From: an uncultured Bacteroidota bacterium
GTDB lineage: Bacteria; Bacteroidota; Bacteroidia; AKYH767-A; JABDAW01
DNA length: 64,000 nucleotides
Direction: 5' to 3'
Assembly (NCBI GenBank): GCA_903844645.1
Contig: CAIMUP010000104.1
Location: forward strand, 37,246 to 101,245
The translations under genes were made by a program, and so were the position numbers. Positions 35,942 through 45,707 of the stretch are shown in pieces (position 1 is the first letter of the stretch; the number at the start of each line of letters is the position of its first letter). The notes under the pieces are model-generated. The model saw only the letters and a program-made list of their open reading frames with translations, was not told the origin of the DNA and ran no database searches.

Positions 35942-38581
35942 CTACCGAATTAAATTCACATTCCCGACCTTGGTATGCTTCTTTAATTCCAAGAAATCAT
36001 ACTTCTGAAAATCTACCCGATAAATATAGAGTCCTTCAGGGCAATCGGCACCGTTGTAAGTACCGTCCCATCCTGTGCCAATATCGGTGGATTCAAAGAT
36101 AAGTTCTCCCCAGCGATTAAAAATAACAATATGGAAGTCGAGCACGCCATCGCCAATCGCCATAAAATAATCGTTCATCATATTCCCATTCGGCGTGAAG
36201 GCGTTGGGCAAATAGATGTCGGTAGGGCAGAACTCGCGAACGAATTTAGAACTGGCGGTGGTGCATCCCTCGATGTCAGAAACGATGACATTGTAAGTGC
36301 CGGGCTGATCCACATGAATAAAATGAGTGTTGCCACCGATCGGCGACCAATAATAATTTACAAAGCCAATTCCGGCATCTATCATCAGGTCAGTTCCCGG
36401 ACAAATAAAAGTATCGGCACCGAGGCTGACCATGAGCGGCTGACCCACTATCAGATGAACGGTATCGGTAGTAATACAACCATTGTTATTGACATTCACA
36501 AAATAATCGCCAGTAGCATTCGCCTTGATAGTTTGAGTGGTAGCACCCGTGCTCCACCGAAAACTTAATCCCGGATTGCCAGCATCGAAGGTGGTATCAT
36601 GCCCATAACAAATCTGAACATCAGGACCGAGGTTGACATTCGGGGCAGTGCTGGTCGTAATGACAATGGTATCGCTCCCAATGCAGGTGCCGCTACTCAC
36701 TTGTACCCAATAAGTCCCTGCGGTAGCAACAGTAATGGTCTGGGTAATGCTCCCCGTGGACCACAGGTAGGTATCGCCAGGATTGTTGGCATTTAATAAG
36801 AGAGTTTGCGGGGTGCATAGCATTTGGTCTGTCCCTAAATTAACGACAGGCAAAGGAGTAAAGGTTACCGCAATGGTATCCCTCCCGATGCACGTTCCGA
36901 TACTGGCTATTACCCAATAATTCCCGGAAGTAACAGGCGAAATAGTTTGCGTAATAGCTCCATTCGACCATAAGAAGGAGGCACCAGCATTGCCAGCATC
37001 CAGCGTTACCGGAATGCCGATGCAAACAGTAATATCATTCCCCAAAGTAACAACCGGAGCAGGAACAAAAGTTACCACAATGGTATCATATCCTGTGCAG
37101 CCATTAGGGTTTACTTCCACAGAATAAGTTCCGGTGGTATTAACAGAAATCGTTTGCGTAATTTCCGCAGTGGACCACAGGAAAGTAGCCCCTGCATTGC
37201 CCGCATTCAAAGTAAGGTTCTGTCCGTTGCATAACGTAGTATCATTACCCAATGAAACCACCGGGGCAGGGCTGAATGTAAGGGTTATCGTATCCTGATC
37301 CACACACGTTCCGATGGCAGCAACCACCCAATAACTTCCATTAACCGTAGGGGTAATAGTCTGTGTCGTTGCCCCATTCGACCATAAGTAACTTGCCCCT
37401 GCATTCCCTGCATCAAGGGTAATGGGAGCCGTAGCACAAAGCGTGGTATCGTTCCCTAAATTAACCACAGGGGCAGCCACGAAATTCACAATGATAGAAT
37501 CAATAGCCCCACATCCGGTAGGATTCACATTAACCCAATAAGTAGCCGAAGTAGTAACCGAAATGGTTTGCGTAGTAGCCCCATTCGACCACAGATAGGT
37601 CGCTCCTGGATTACCGGCATTCAATGTCAAAGCATTACCAAGACAAAGCGTGGTATCATTACCCAAATTCACGGTAGGAGGGTTGGTAAAGGATACATTA
37701 ATCGTATCATGCCCCGTTCCGCAACCATTCGTAACCGCTACAAAGTAATTCCCTGGCGCTGTAACCGTAAAGGTAGCACTCGTAGAACCGTTTTGCCATA
37801 AATAAGTCGAGCCGTTGTTCGTAGCATTCAAGATTAATTGCGCACCGGTACACAAGGTAGTATCAGGACCTAAGTTCACAATCGGACCATTACCACTTGT
37901 AATGCAAAGTGTCTGCGCATTGATAAGATGAGTCAAGATATTCTGCATAAAAGTAGTGCTCGTAGATTGATTCACCCAGTCCTGATCCGAAGTAGTGCTC
38001 AATGCCCCGATAGAAGCCGTACCCGAACAATACTGAAACCCAAAATACTGCCCCTGAAACTCCAACATATTCATAATGCTGCACCCTCCCGTTCCATAAC
38101 ATCCATACCAAAAATAAGTAAGCGGACTAACCGCCAGATTAGTCGTCGCAAACGTCCCTAATTCATTCATCGGTTGCAGCGTACCTGCCGTTGTTCCGCC
38201 CCAGGCAAACGTCCCGCCGAGGTTTGTAACGATAGTTTGAAAAGCCTGATCCGCATCATAACTCGGAAGGTACTCCGCCTGAATATAACAAGGCTTCCCC
38301 GTCTGCAAAAAATTCTGAATCATCGTAACACGATTCGACGGAATATTAATAACCCCAGAAGAAATAATCAACAAGTCGGTAGTAGCGAAGAAGGTATTGT
38401 TATCCAAGGTCGTTTGCGGCATAATCGTCCCCGTAAAACCCATCGAAGTAACCACCCCGAGCCAAACATTATCCATCACATGACCGCTATTATAAGACTG
38501 GCTCTCGATGATGGTTACATGGAACGCAAAAGATGAACGCGCCATCTGCAAAAAGATTAAAAAAACTATGATTTTTTTCAT
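35942..38581 (-). CDS. Repeat surface protein with type B T9SS (CHU_C) domain
   Basis: An 879-residue protein: signal peptide (1-19), an N-terminal domain (about 20-215) that looks like a class I glutamine-amidotransferase-like flavodoxin fold (T-D-L-L-I-I-S-S-G, then I-Q-N-F-L-Q-T-G-K-P), eight Ig-like repeats of about 66 residues (N-L-G-N-D-T-T-L-C, then L-N-A-G-N-x-G-A-x-Y-L-W-S-N-G-A-T-T-Q-T-I), and a CHU_C type B domain (L-P-N-A-F-T-P-N-G-N-M-M-N-D-Y, then I-F-N-R-W-G-E-L-I-F). The repeats are so alike that they probably spread by internal duplication. A surface adhesin role is likely but unproven. Confidence 0.92.
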   Translation of the reverse strand: MKKIIVFLIFLQMARSSFAFHVTIIESQSYNSGHVMDNVWLGVVTSMGFTGTIMPQTTLDNNTFFATTDLLIISSGVINIPSNRVTMIQNFLQTGKPCYIQAEYLPSYDADQAFQTIVTNLGGTFAWGGTTAGTLQPMNELGTFATTNLAVSPLTYFWYGCYGTGGCSIMNMLEFQGQYFGFQYCSGTASIGALSTTSDQDWVNQSTSTTFMQNILTHLINAQTLCITSGNGPIVNLGPDTTLCTGAQLILNATNNGSTYLWQNGSTSATFTVTAPGNYFVAVTNGCGTGHDTINVSFTNPPTVNLGNDTTLCLGNALTLNAGNPGATYLWSNGATTQTISVTTSATYWVNVNPTGCGAIDSIIVNFVAAPVVNLGNDTTLCATAPITLDAGNAGASYLWSNGATTQTITPTVNGSYWVVAAIGTCVDQDTITLTFSPAPVVSLGNDTTLCNGQNLTLNAGNAGATFLWSTAEITQTISVNTTGTYSVEVNPNGCTGYDTIVVTFVPAPVVTLGNDITVCIGIPVTLDAGNAGASFLWSNGAITQTISPVTSGNYWVIASIGTCIGRDTIAVTFTPLPVVNLGTDQMLCTPQTLLLNANNPGDTYLWSTGSITQTITVATAGTYWVQVSSGTCIGSDTIVITTSTAPNVNLGPDVQICYGHDTTFDAGNPGLSFRWSTGATTQTIKANATGDYFVNVNNNGCITTDTVHLIVGQPLMVSLGADTFICPGTDLMIDAGIGFVNYYWSPIGGNTHFIHVDQPGTYNVIVSDIEGCTTASSKFVREFCPTDIYLPNAFTPNGNMMNDYFMAIGDGVLDFHIVIFNRWGELIFESTDIGTGWDGTYNGADCPEGLYIYRVDFQKYDFLELKKHTKVGNVNLIR

Positions 38582-38734
38582 GATATATAATTATTGGAAC
38601 GACCACTGCGATTTTCAGAATGTAAAATTACAAAAAAAATTTGACATACAACCATTCCTCTCAAAATATTTATGAAAAACTTATCAACAATACCCCTTCC
38701 CAATGCCTAAATACCCAATTATTCCAACCCTTTC

Positions 38735-39020
38735 CAGCTTCTATCCAACCCTTCCCACCTTTTCCCAAACCCTTCCCACCTTTTGACCAACCCTTCACAC
38801 CTTTTGCCCAACCCTTCACACCTTTAGACCAACTCTTCAGACCTTTTGCCCAACCCTTCAGACCTTTTGACAAACTCTTCGGACCTTTTGACAAACCCTT
38901 CGCACCTTTTGACAAACCCTTCACACCTTTTGAAAATATAGCCAGACCTTTTGACTAAGTAGGCAGACCTTTTGACCAACGAGTTGGACCTTTTGGACAA
39001 CGAGTTGGACCTTTTTTTTG
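38735..39020. repeat. Array J: 21-bp tandem repeat, 13 copies
   Basis: ACCTTTTGAC-type cores start at 38757 and every 21 bp to 39009. The second half of the unit is CAACCCTTC-like and is replaced by GAGTTGG in the last copies. It sits in the divergent gap between two T9SS cargo genes. The rest of that gap (39021-39393) is AT-rich, with several AACACCCC/CCTTTTTAGCC stretches, and holds no other recognised feature apart from a TAATTTTA near-match promoter element at 39345-39352. Confidence 0.97.
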
Positions 39021-39393
39021 ACATCTCATTACAAACAATACCTGTTTATCAGCATATTAACGATTTTCAAGCCTAAAAATCACCCAAAACACCCCTTTAG
39101 CCAAAACACCCCCTTTTTAGCCTTATAATTCGCCTAATCCATTCTGTTTTTGTCATTTTTTAACCCTGTAATTCGTTTCCGTTTTTCGCTTTTTAATATG
39201 TGAATCTGTGGCTTCTTTCCCCTTTTTAACTCTGTGTAACCTTTATAAGAATTACATGGAGTTTTCACAGAGACTCATGAACGAAAAGGAGAAGATTGTT
39301 GAAAACTTTTTTCTCAAAAATTTTTTTCTTATTCTTTTTCTTTGTAATTTTACAGCCTTAAATAAATTATTTCTTATTCAAACAAATTAAAAA

Positions 39394-41631
39394 ATGAAAA
39401 ATTATCAAAATTTAAATCGTAACTCCCACTGGGGGGGGGGGGGGCTGAACTCTTACGTACAAAGCCTAAAGAAGAACATTCTTCTTTTATCATTAATCGC
39501 TATTCTTTGCTTTATTGGCAGAGTAAGTAAAGCCCAAAATGTCCCTGACGGAGATTTTGAATGTCAATGCGATTGGACAGTTACCGGTACTGGTTGGCTT
39601 CAAGGGACTTTAGGTAGTCATTATCATTCTTCAAGTAATTATGCCTCATTTGCTGCCTCTGCTTCAGACCATAATTATGATTTTAATGCTAGTCTTGCCG
39701 TCAGTACTATTACTACAAATCCGGGTCTTTATATACCCTTGGATGCAACTTCCGTTATAATAACTTTTTACTCTTATATTGTAACGCAAGAAACAACATT
39801 TAGTAGTGACATATTGCACGTACACATGGATGATGGTACTCATAATTTTGATTCAAATTTGGATGCCTTCGTCTTTCAATCTACGGGTTATGTTCAGCAA
39901 GTAGTTCCCGTTTCTAATTTTTCACATTTTTTAGGAAGTACAATATCAAATTTGTCATTTGAGGCAGTATTAGATGTTAATAGCAATTATTCAATATTCA
40001 GAATAGATGATGTAGATATACAATTTACAACAACCCCATTTATACTTGCAACTAATACACATGACCAATCTATTACTGGAATAAGCCCCATTAGCGGTAT
40101 TACCAATACTGGTAATGATGCAAAGAATGGTATGAATGTATGGGTAGCTGATGGCACATTTTCAAGATTAGCATGGGATGATGGAATTAATTCTGGAACA
40201 GTGCAACTCAATGCCGGACATGGGGTGAAGGATGCAAAGGTTGCATTAATAGACAATGGTACTACTTGGTATGCTTTAGTCGTTTATTATAATAGTTATA
40301 CGAATAATAAATATGCTTACGAATTATACGAATGGATCAGTACCGCCTTTGTATTACAAGGTTCGGCTATTACTTTACAAACAACTTCATTTAATAAGGG
40401 CATTAATATAAAGGCGGACGAGGCAGGGAACTCTGTAATAGTTTGGGATGATTTGACCACTGGAATACAGGAAAGCGACGTATACCTTGTCACTGGCGTA
40501 CCTACTACCCCTTCGGCATATACCACGATTTATGCAGATATTAATTCTGTATTAGGTTTTTCAGCACCCGATGTAAGTTTATATAATACAGGCACTACAA
40601 CTGCTGATGCTTATATTACTTTTGTGGCAGATGAAATAGGAGTAGGTCGTAATGTTAATGTAGATTTGTGGCCTTTTTCATCTGGTTTATATCCAAACTT
40701 CAGTAACACAACTACAGTATCTCCAATACAAACATTAGCTTATGCTGATGGATATTATGATTACCCCAGAATAGCATCCCCTAATAGTACATCCTGCTAT
40801 CAACAAAGTGGCTGGACAGTAGTATTTGAATATAATGATACTTATATGGGAAACCCTGCTGAATATCATATTGCAGGGACGACATTTCTTTGGGATGATA
40901 ATACTTATACACCCTATCATGTTTGGTCAAATGACTATACCTTTTTTAGTGAATGCAATAACTGGGAAATTGAAGGTGATGTGAATGAAAGGCCTGTAGT
41001 TACGTATTCCGATTTTTTTAACGGTGCTGATTTTAATGCGAATCCTTATGGTGATGGTAATGACATCATGGTAGGTTGGCAATATACCCCAACTTACCCT
41101 ACCCCAATACCGTTTCTCGGAACTGAACCCATAATCCTGATGTGCGATAATCAAGGTTTTTTCCATGACTGTGATACAAACGCTATGTTATTGCCATATA
41201 ATCCCAATTCCATAACTACAGGTTTTCAGGGCTATCTATCTTTATCAGGCAGAGAAGATGGTTCAGATAATATTTTTTATACTTGGTTCAGTGGAGTAGC
41301 CAGTGATATTATGTATAAAGGGGAGCCTTATTATAATTATCCGCTTCGTCGTGAACATATATCTATAGATACAAAACAAGGGCTTTCCTGTATCTATCCA
41401 AATCCAACCAATGGTGATTTTACGATCAATTTTGAAACTGAACCAGATGAACAAATCAGTCTAGAAATTTATAATTTATTTGGTGAAAGAATCTATATCT
41501 CGAAAGATGTTTCACCTGCAACTTCTTTTGTTAAGACAATTTCATTGAACGACCAACATTCGGGAATTTATTTTGTTCGAGAAACAGGGAAACTGTATAC
41601 TAATATCTGGAAACTTGTTTTAACCAAATAA
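39394..41631 (+). CDS. T9SS type A cargo protein with poly-G tract before the signal peptide
   Basis: A 745-residue protein. The signal peptide is not at the extreme N-terminus: about 27 residues precede it (K-K-N-I-L-L-L-S-L-I-A-I-L-C-F-I-G). In that leader a run of 14 G (39431-39444) encodes W-G-G-G-G. A one-base change in tract length would abolish the frame ahead of the signal sequence, so this gene is a phase-variation candidate. The body (about 55-660) is beta-rich without a recognised domain, and the C-terminus is a T9SS type A sorting domain (I-Y-P-N-P-T-N-G-D-F-T-I-N-F, then I-Y-N-L-F-G-E-R, then G-I-Y-F-V-R). It lies 9 bp upstream of the next cargo gene. Confidence 0.85.
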   Translation: MKNYQNLNRNSHWGGGGLNSYVQSLKKNILLLSLIAILCFIGRVSKAQNVPDGDFECQCDWTVTGTGWLQGTLGSHYHSSSNYASFAASASDHNYDFNASLAVSTITTNPGLYIPLDATSVIITFYSYIVTQETTFSSDILHVHMDDGTHNFDSNLDAFVFQSTGYVQQVVPVSNFSHFLGSTISNLSFEAVLDVNSNYSIFRIDDVDIQFTTTPFILATNTHDQSITGISPISGITNTGNDAKNGMNVWVADGTFSRLAWDDGINSGTVQLNAGHGVKDAKVALIDNGTTWYALVVYYNSYTNNKYAYELYEWISTAFVLQGSAITLQTTSFNKGINIKADEAGNSVIVWDDLTTGIQESDVYLVTGVPTTPSAYTTIYADINSVLGFSAPDVSLYNTGTTTADAYITFVADEIGVGRNVNVDLWPFSSGLYPNFSNTTTVSPIQTLAYADGYYDYPRIASPNSTSCYQQSGWTVVFEYNDTYMGNPAEYHIAGTTFLWDDNTYTPYHVWSNDYTFFSECNNWEIEGDVNERPVVTYSDFFNGADFNANPYGDGNDIMVGWQYTPTYPTPIPFLGTEPIILMCDNQGFFHDCDTNAMLLPYNPNSITTGFQGYLSLSGREDGSDNIFYTWFSGVASDIMYKGEPYYNYPLRREHISIDTKQGLSCIYPNPTNGDFTINFETEPDEQISLEIYNLFGERIYISKDVSPATSFVKTISLNDQHSGIYFVRETGKLYTNIWKLVLTK
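39431..39444 (+). repeat. Homopolymeric G14 tract in coding sequence
   Basis: Fourteen consecutive G inside the 5' coding end of the 39394 gene, about 13 codons after the ATG. Such tracts change length by slipped-strand mispairing. Confidence 0.9.
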
Positions 41632-41640
41632 TCTATAGAT

Positions 41641-43026
41641 ATGAAAATAATAATTCTTATTCTGACAATTACATGTTGTTTATTAGTAACCACTTCTAAT
41701 GCCTCTGTTCAATTATGGGGAATGACAAATGGAGGTGGCATAAACAATCAAGGTGCTATTATAAAAATGAACGAAGATGGAAGCAACTTTCAAATGATAT
41801 TTTCTTTTGGTTCAACATCTGGAGTGCTTCCTTATGGTAGCCTGTTGTTTGCGAATAATCAAAAACTCTATGGGATTACCCATAATGGAGGTTTAAATGA
41901 TAAGGGGACTATTTTTAGCATAGACCCTGCCTCTAATAATTTTTCAGTTCTGTATAATTTCGATAGCATTAATGGATCATTTTCAGAATCAAGCTTAATA
42001 CAATGTAATAATTCATTATTGTATGGAACGACGCTCAAAGGTGGTATATATGATGGGGGCGTAATTTTTAGTTTTGATATTTCGACAAACACCCTAACAA
42101 TATTGCATAATTTTGATGGTTTAAATGGAGCAAATCCCTTCGGGCGACTTTTACAGGCAAATAATGGCATTTTTTATGGCATGGCTGCAGGTGGATTACA
42201 TAGTGATGGAGTAGTGTTTAGTTTTGATCCTTCAACTAATATTTATTCAGATTTACATGATTTTAATGTTTCCGATGGCCATGGTCCCGTAGGGGACCTT
42301 ATACAAGCTAATAACGGATTGCTTTATGGTATAACTTATATTGGAGGTTTGTACAACAATGGTGTAATTTTCAGTTATGATATTTCAATAGATAGTTTAA
42401 TAGTATTACATAATTTTAATCCAAGTAATCACAGATCGCGTGGTACAATGTTAAATGTTAACAATGGGTTGCTTTTAGGTTTAGCTAATAATTATCTGTT
42501 TAGTTTTAATCTTTCAGGAAATATTTATTCCGATTTATTTACATTAACCAATACCACTGGATTTGGTTGCAGAGGCAGCATAATTAAGGGTAGTACCGGA
42601 CTTTTATATGGATATGGGTCGAATGGTGGTGCTAATAATTTCGGCACTATTTTTAGTTTTGATACAGCTACAAATGCTCTAATAAATATGCATGACTTTG
42701 CCGGTGCCCCTGCCGATGGTCATCAGCCTTATGGCGATTTGACAGAGGTTATTATTGAATCGGTGGGTGTACCCTCCATCTCTAATACGAACATGATAAA
42801 TATCTATCCGAATCCTACGAATACTTCAATAACCATCCACCAATCAAATTATTCAACTCAATCTACTATTTTAACAGTTACAGATATCTTCGGAAGAGTA
42901 ATCTATAAAAAAACGCTTACAAGCACAGATACCAAGATAGATGTATCGAAATGGAGCGCAGGCTTTTATTTCTACGAAGTAAGAGCAGCACAAGAAACAT
43001 ACAGAGGGAAGATACTAAAAGAGTAA
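41641..43026 (+). CDS. GloVer-repeat surface protein with T9SS type A sorting domain
   Basis: A 461-residue protein: signal peptide (1-22), then about eight repeats of roughly 45 residues with the pattern L-L-Y-G-x-T-x-x-G-G-x-x-x-x-G-V-I-F-S-x-D, the choice-of-anchor GloVer repeat that builds a beta-propeller-like fold, and a T9SS type A domain (I-Y-P-N-P-T-N-T-S-I-T-I, then V-T-D-I-F-G-R-V-I-Y, then G-F-Y-F-Y-E-V-R). It begins 9 bp after the upstream cargo gene, so the two are likely co-transcribed and the G14 tract upstream could affect it through polarity. Confidence 0.9.
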   Translation: MKIIILILTITCCLLVTTSNASVQLWGMTNGGGINNQGAIIKMNEDGSNFQMIFSFGSTSGVLPYGSLLFANNQKLYGITHNGGLNDKGTIFSIDPASNNFSVLYNFDSINGSFSESSLIQCNNSLLYGTTLKGGIYDGGVIFSFDISTNTLTILHNFDGLNGANPFGRLLQANNGIFYGMAAGGLHSDGVVFSFDPSTNIYSDLHDFNVSDGHGPVGDLIQANNGLLYGITYIGGLYNNGVIFSYDISIDSLIVLHNFNPSNHRSRGTMLNVNNGLLLGLANNYLFSFNLSGNIYSDLFTLTNTTGFGCRGSIIKGSTGLLYGYGSNGGANNFGTIFSFDTATNALINMHDFAGAPADGHQPYGDLTEVIIESVGVPSISNTNMINIYPNPTNTSITIHQSNYSTQSTILTVTDIFGRVIYKKTLTSTDTKIDVSKWSAGFYFYEVRAAQETYRGKILKE

Positions 43027-43084
43027 AGAACTCAAGAACAAAAACCCCACCATGCCCCACCCCGCCCAAGCACCCTACCCCTGC

Positions 43085-43131
43085 GTAAACCACCTGACAG
43101 GTAACGCCTCTCATCTTGTCAGGTGGTTTAC
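43085..43131. repeat. 15-bp perfect inverted repeat in a convergent gap
   Basis: GTAAACCACCTGACA (43085) pairs with TGTCAGGTGGTTTAC (43117) around 17 nt. It lies between a plus-strand and a minus-strand gene, so it could stop transcription from both sides, though no T-run follows on either strand. The internal CCTGACAGGTAACGCC is shared in part with the palindrome at 55290. Confidence 0.75.
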
Positions 43132-43222
43132 CCAAAAATCAACGCTCTATCACCTCAACCCTCCTGAACCCCATTTCCCGTTATAAAAGCCGAATCGGTT
43201 TTGTAAGTGCCCAATTCAGAAT

Positions 43223-44527
43223 TTAAACCCTTTTGATATTCGCCCCGATGGCATTTAATCGCTTATCAATATTCTGATACCCGCGATCAATCTGCTCGAT
43301 ATTATTAATAACGCTTTTGCCCTCCGCGCTCATCGCCGCAATCAACAACGCAACCCCTGCCCTAATATCTGGCGACGTCATCTGAATACCCCGCAGCGGC
43401 AGCTTCCGGTTTAAGCCAATCACCGTAGCCCGATGCGGGTCGCAAAGGATGATTTGTGCACCCATATCAATCAATTTATCCACAAAAAACAGGCGCGATT
43501 CAAACATCTTTTGATGAATCAACACAGTACCATTCGCTTGAGTCGCCACCACCAAAGCGACACTCAATAAATCAGGCGTGAAGCCGGGCCAAATAGCATC
43601 GGAAAGGGTGAGGATAGAGCCATCTATAAAGGTATCTATCTCGTAATTCTCTTGCTTCGGGATGTAAATATCATCGCCTCGAAGTTCCATCTGGATGCCC
43701 AATCTTTGGAAGGTCGCAGGGATAATTCCGAGGTGAGGAAAAGCAACATTCTTGATTGTAATCTCGGATTTAGTCATCGCGGCAAGCCCTATAAAACTCC
43801 CTATCTCGATCATATCCGGCAGCATCCGATGAGTTGTGCCGCCAAGCGATTCCACCCCTTCGATGCTCAATAAATTAGACCCGATTCCGGTAATCTTTCC
43901 TCCCATCCTATTAATCATCAAACACAGTTGTTGAAGATATGGTTCGCAGGCAGCGTTGTATATCGTTGTAATTCCATTTGCCAAAGCAGCCGCCATGACA
44001 ATGTTCGCAGTACCGGTAACGGAGGCTTCATCAAGGTGCATGTAGCTTCCTTTCAGGCGATTGGCTTTGACATGATAGAAGTTATCCTTCGCATCGAATT
44101 CAAACTCTGCACCGAGCTTCTGGAAGCCGATGAAGTGGGTATCCAATCGCCTCCGACCAATCTTATCTCCACCTGGCTGCGGAATCCTTGCCTTCCCAAA
44201 ACGACTTAACAAGGGACCGACAATCATGATCGAACCACGAAGCTCGGTAGCCCGTTTGGTAAAATCAGTTGTCAGGAGGTAATCCATATCAATATCTGTT
44301 GCTTGGAAAGAATAAACTTCATCGGCAATTTTCTCTACCGACACGCCCATCGCGGCAAGCAATTCAATTAACTTCATCACATCCCGAATATCGGGGATGT
44401 TACTAATTTCGACCTTCTCACCGGTTAATAAAACGGCTGACAGAATCTGTAAAGCCTCATTCTTTGCCCCTTGCGGCGTGAGGTCTCCCATTAGGGAAAC
44501 GCCGCCCATAACTTCAAAACTACTCAT
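43223..44527 (-). CDS. murA: UDP-N-acetylglucosamine 1-carboxyvinyltransferase
   Basis: A 434-residue protein of the EPSP-synthase fold, the first committed enzyme of peptidoglycan synthesis, moving enolpyruvate from PEP to UDP-GlcNAc. It has K-N-E (K22-N23) near the N-terminus and R-A-T-E-L-R-G-S near residue 92. At the position of E. coli Cys115 the loop reads P-G-G-D-K-I-G (Asp121). An Asp here removes the nucleophile attacked by fosfomycin and is known to make MurA of mycobacteria and chlamydiae insensitive. It follows the DUF4290 gene by 12 bp, a pairing common in Bacteroidota. Confidence 0.95.
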   Translation of the reverse strand: MSSFEVMGGVSLMGDLTPQGAKNEALQILSAVLLTGEKVEISNIPDIRDVMKLIELLAAMGVSVEKIADEVYSFQATDIDMDYLLTTDFTKRATELRGSIMIVGPLLSRFGKARIPQPGGDKIGRRRLDTHFIGFQKLGAEFEFDAKDNFYHVKANRLKGSYMHLDEASVTGTANIVMAAALANGITTIYNAACEPYLQQLCLMINRMGGKITGIGSNLLSIEGVESLGGTTHRMLPDMIEIGSFIGLAAMTKSEITIKNVAFPHLGIIPATFQRLGIQMELRGDDIYIPKQENYEIDTFIDGSILTLSDAIWPGFTPDLLSVALVVATQANGTVLIHQKMFESRLFFVDKLIDMGAQIILCDPHRATVIGLNRKLPLRGIQMTSPDIRAGVALLIAAMSAEGKSVINNIEQIDRGYQNIDKRLNAIGANIKRV

Positions 44528-44539
44528 GTATTAATGGTA

Positions 44540-45184
44540 TTAAAACCGCTTTGGTTTATTCTTGTTTTTCTTCTTTTTACGGGTCGGGCTTTGCCCGAAT
44601 GGGATGATCGGATTCCGCTGGTGTTGCCCGTGTTTAAAGAGTTCATCGGTATCTATCAATCGCATATTCGGCTCCAGCTTCAGCTTCCCTTCGGAGAGTT
44701 CTTTGAGGTGGTTATTGATCACTTCATCGGTAACCGAATTGCCGTTCCATTTGGAATACGATTGCTTCATAAAATTCCCCAAATTCTTTATCAAATACGT
44801 CCGCTCCTCGCCAAGTTCCTTCTGTGAAACGGCTTCTATCATGCGTTCCAGATTCTTACCGTAATGCTTGAAACGAATCTTCTTAAAAGGATAATTCAAG
44901 ACCTTTGGTTTGCGGGTCAGGGTTTCGTTATTCGGGATAGGATAGGGCGAATCAACATCCAATTGGAAGCCTGAAATAAGAAATAAATGATCCCACAATT
45001 TATGATTAAACCCTTCTACATCGCGCAGATGCGGATTCATTTCTCCCATCACCCGGACGATGGCGCGGGCACAATTATTCCGTTCATCGCGGTCTTCGAT
45101 TGTGCAGGCATGTTCAATCATTTTCTGAATCGTCCGCCCGTATTCGGGGATGACCAACAGGTTTCTTTGTGAGTTATATTCCAT
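44540..45184 (-). CDS. DUF4290 family protein
   Basis: A 214-residue cytoplasmic protein that matches DUF4290 over its length: M-E-Y-N-S-Q-R-N-L-L-V-I-P-E-Y-G-R at the start, and G-F-N-H-K-L-W-D-H-L-F near residue 60. The C-terminal 20 residues are very basic (K-K-K-K-N-K-N-K-P-K). The family is almost confined to Bacteroidota and its function is unknown. It sits directly upstream of murA, so a cell-envelope link is plausible but not shown. A TAATTTCG near-match promoter is upstream. Confidence 0.9.
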   Translation of the reverse strand: MEYNSQRNLLVIPEYGRTIQKMIEHACTIEDRDERNNCARAIVRVMGEMNPHLRDVEGFNHKLWDHLFLISGFQLDVDSPYPIPNNETLTRKPKVLNYPFKKIRFKHYGKNLERMIEAVSQKELGEERTYLIKNLGNFMKQSYSKWNGNSVTDEVINNHLKELSEGKLKLEPNMRLIDTDELFKHGQHQRNPIIPFGQSPTRKKKKNKNKPKRF

Positions 45185-45304
45185 ATTCTTTTGTTTGATA
45201 TTCCACGGGAGAGATTCCCGTTTTGGAGCAGCGAAATTACATTATTTATTAGAAATGAATAAAAAAGGTTTAGATTTAATATCTAAAGCTCACCATTGGC
45301 ATTC

Positions 45305-45475
45305 TCTCAAATTATATATAGTTTGATGCAAACTATATATACTTCGATGCAAACTATATATACTTCGATGCAAACTATATATACTTCGATCCAAACTATA
45401 TATACTTCGATCCAAACTATATATACTTCGATCCAAACTATATATAGTTCGGGGCAAGGTATGTATAGTTTAATT
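45305..45475. repeat. Array K: 21-bp tandem repeat, 8 copies
   Basis: ACTATATATA cores start at 45311, 45332, 45353, 45374, 45395, 45416, 45437 and 45458. The units hold AACTATATATAGTT-like palindromes at the ends of the array and CTTCGATGCAA in the second half. It lies between the DUF4290 gene promoter and the tRNA-Ser terminator. Confidence 0.96.
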
Positions 45476-45484
45476 TTAATAGGC

Positions 45485-45509
45485 AAAAAAAATCCTGCTT
45501 TCGCAGGAC
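45485..45509 (-). terminator. Rho-independent terminator of tRNA-Ser
   Basis: Minus-strand stem TCCTGC-GAAA-GCAGGA followed by eight T, starting 12 nt after the tRNA CCA end. Confidence 0.88.
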
Positions 45510-45517
45510 AATTTTTC

Positions 45518-45608
<91 letters not shown>

Positions 45609-45707
45609 GGGGGCAAAACTACACAAATTTATGTTAATGCAAAACATGGATGCATATTATTTTGGTTTATTGCCGATTTTCTAATTTAGCACCCTAATAA
45701 TTTTAGC

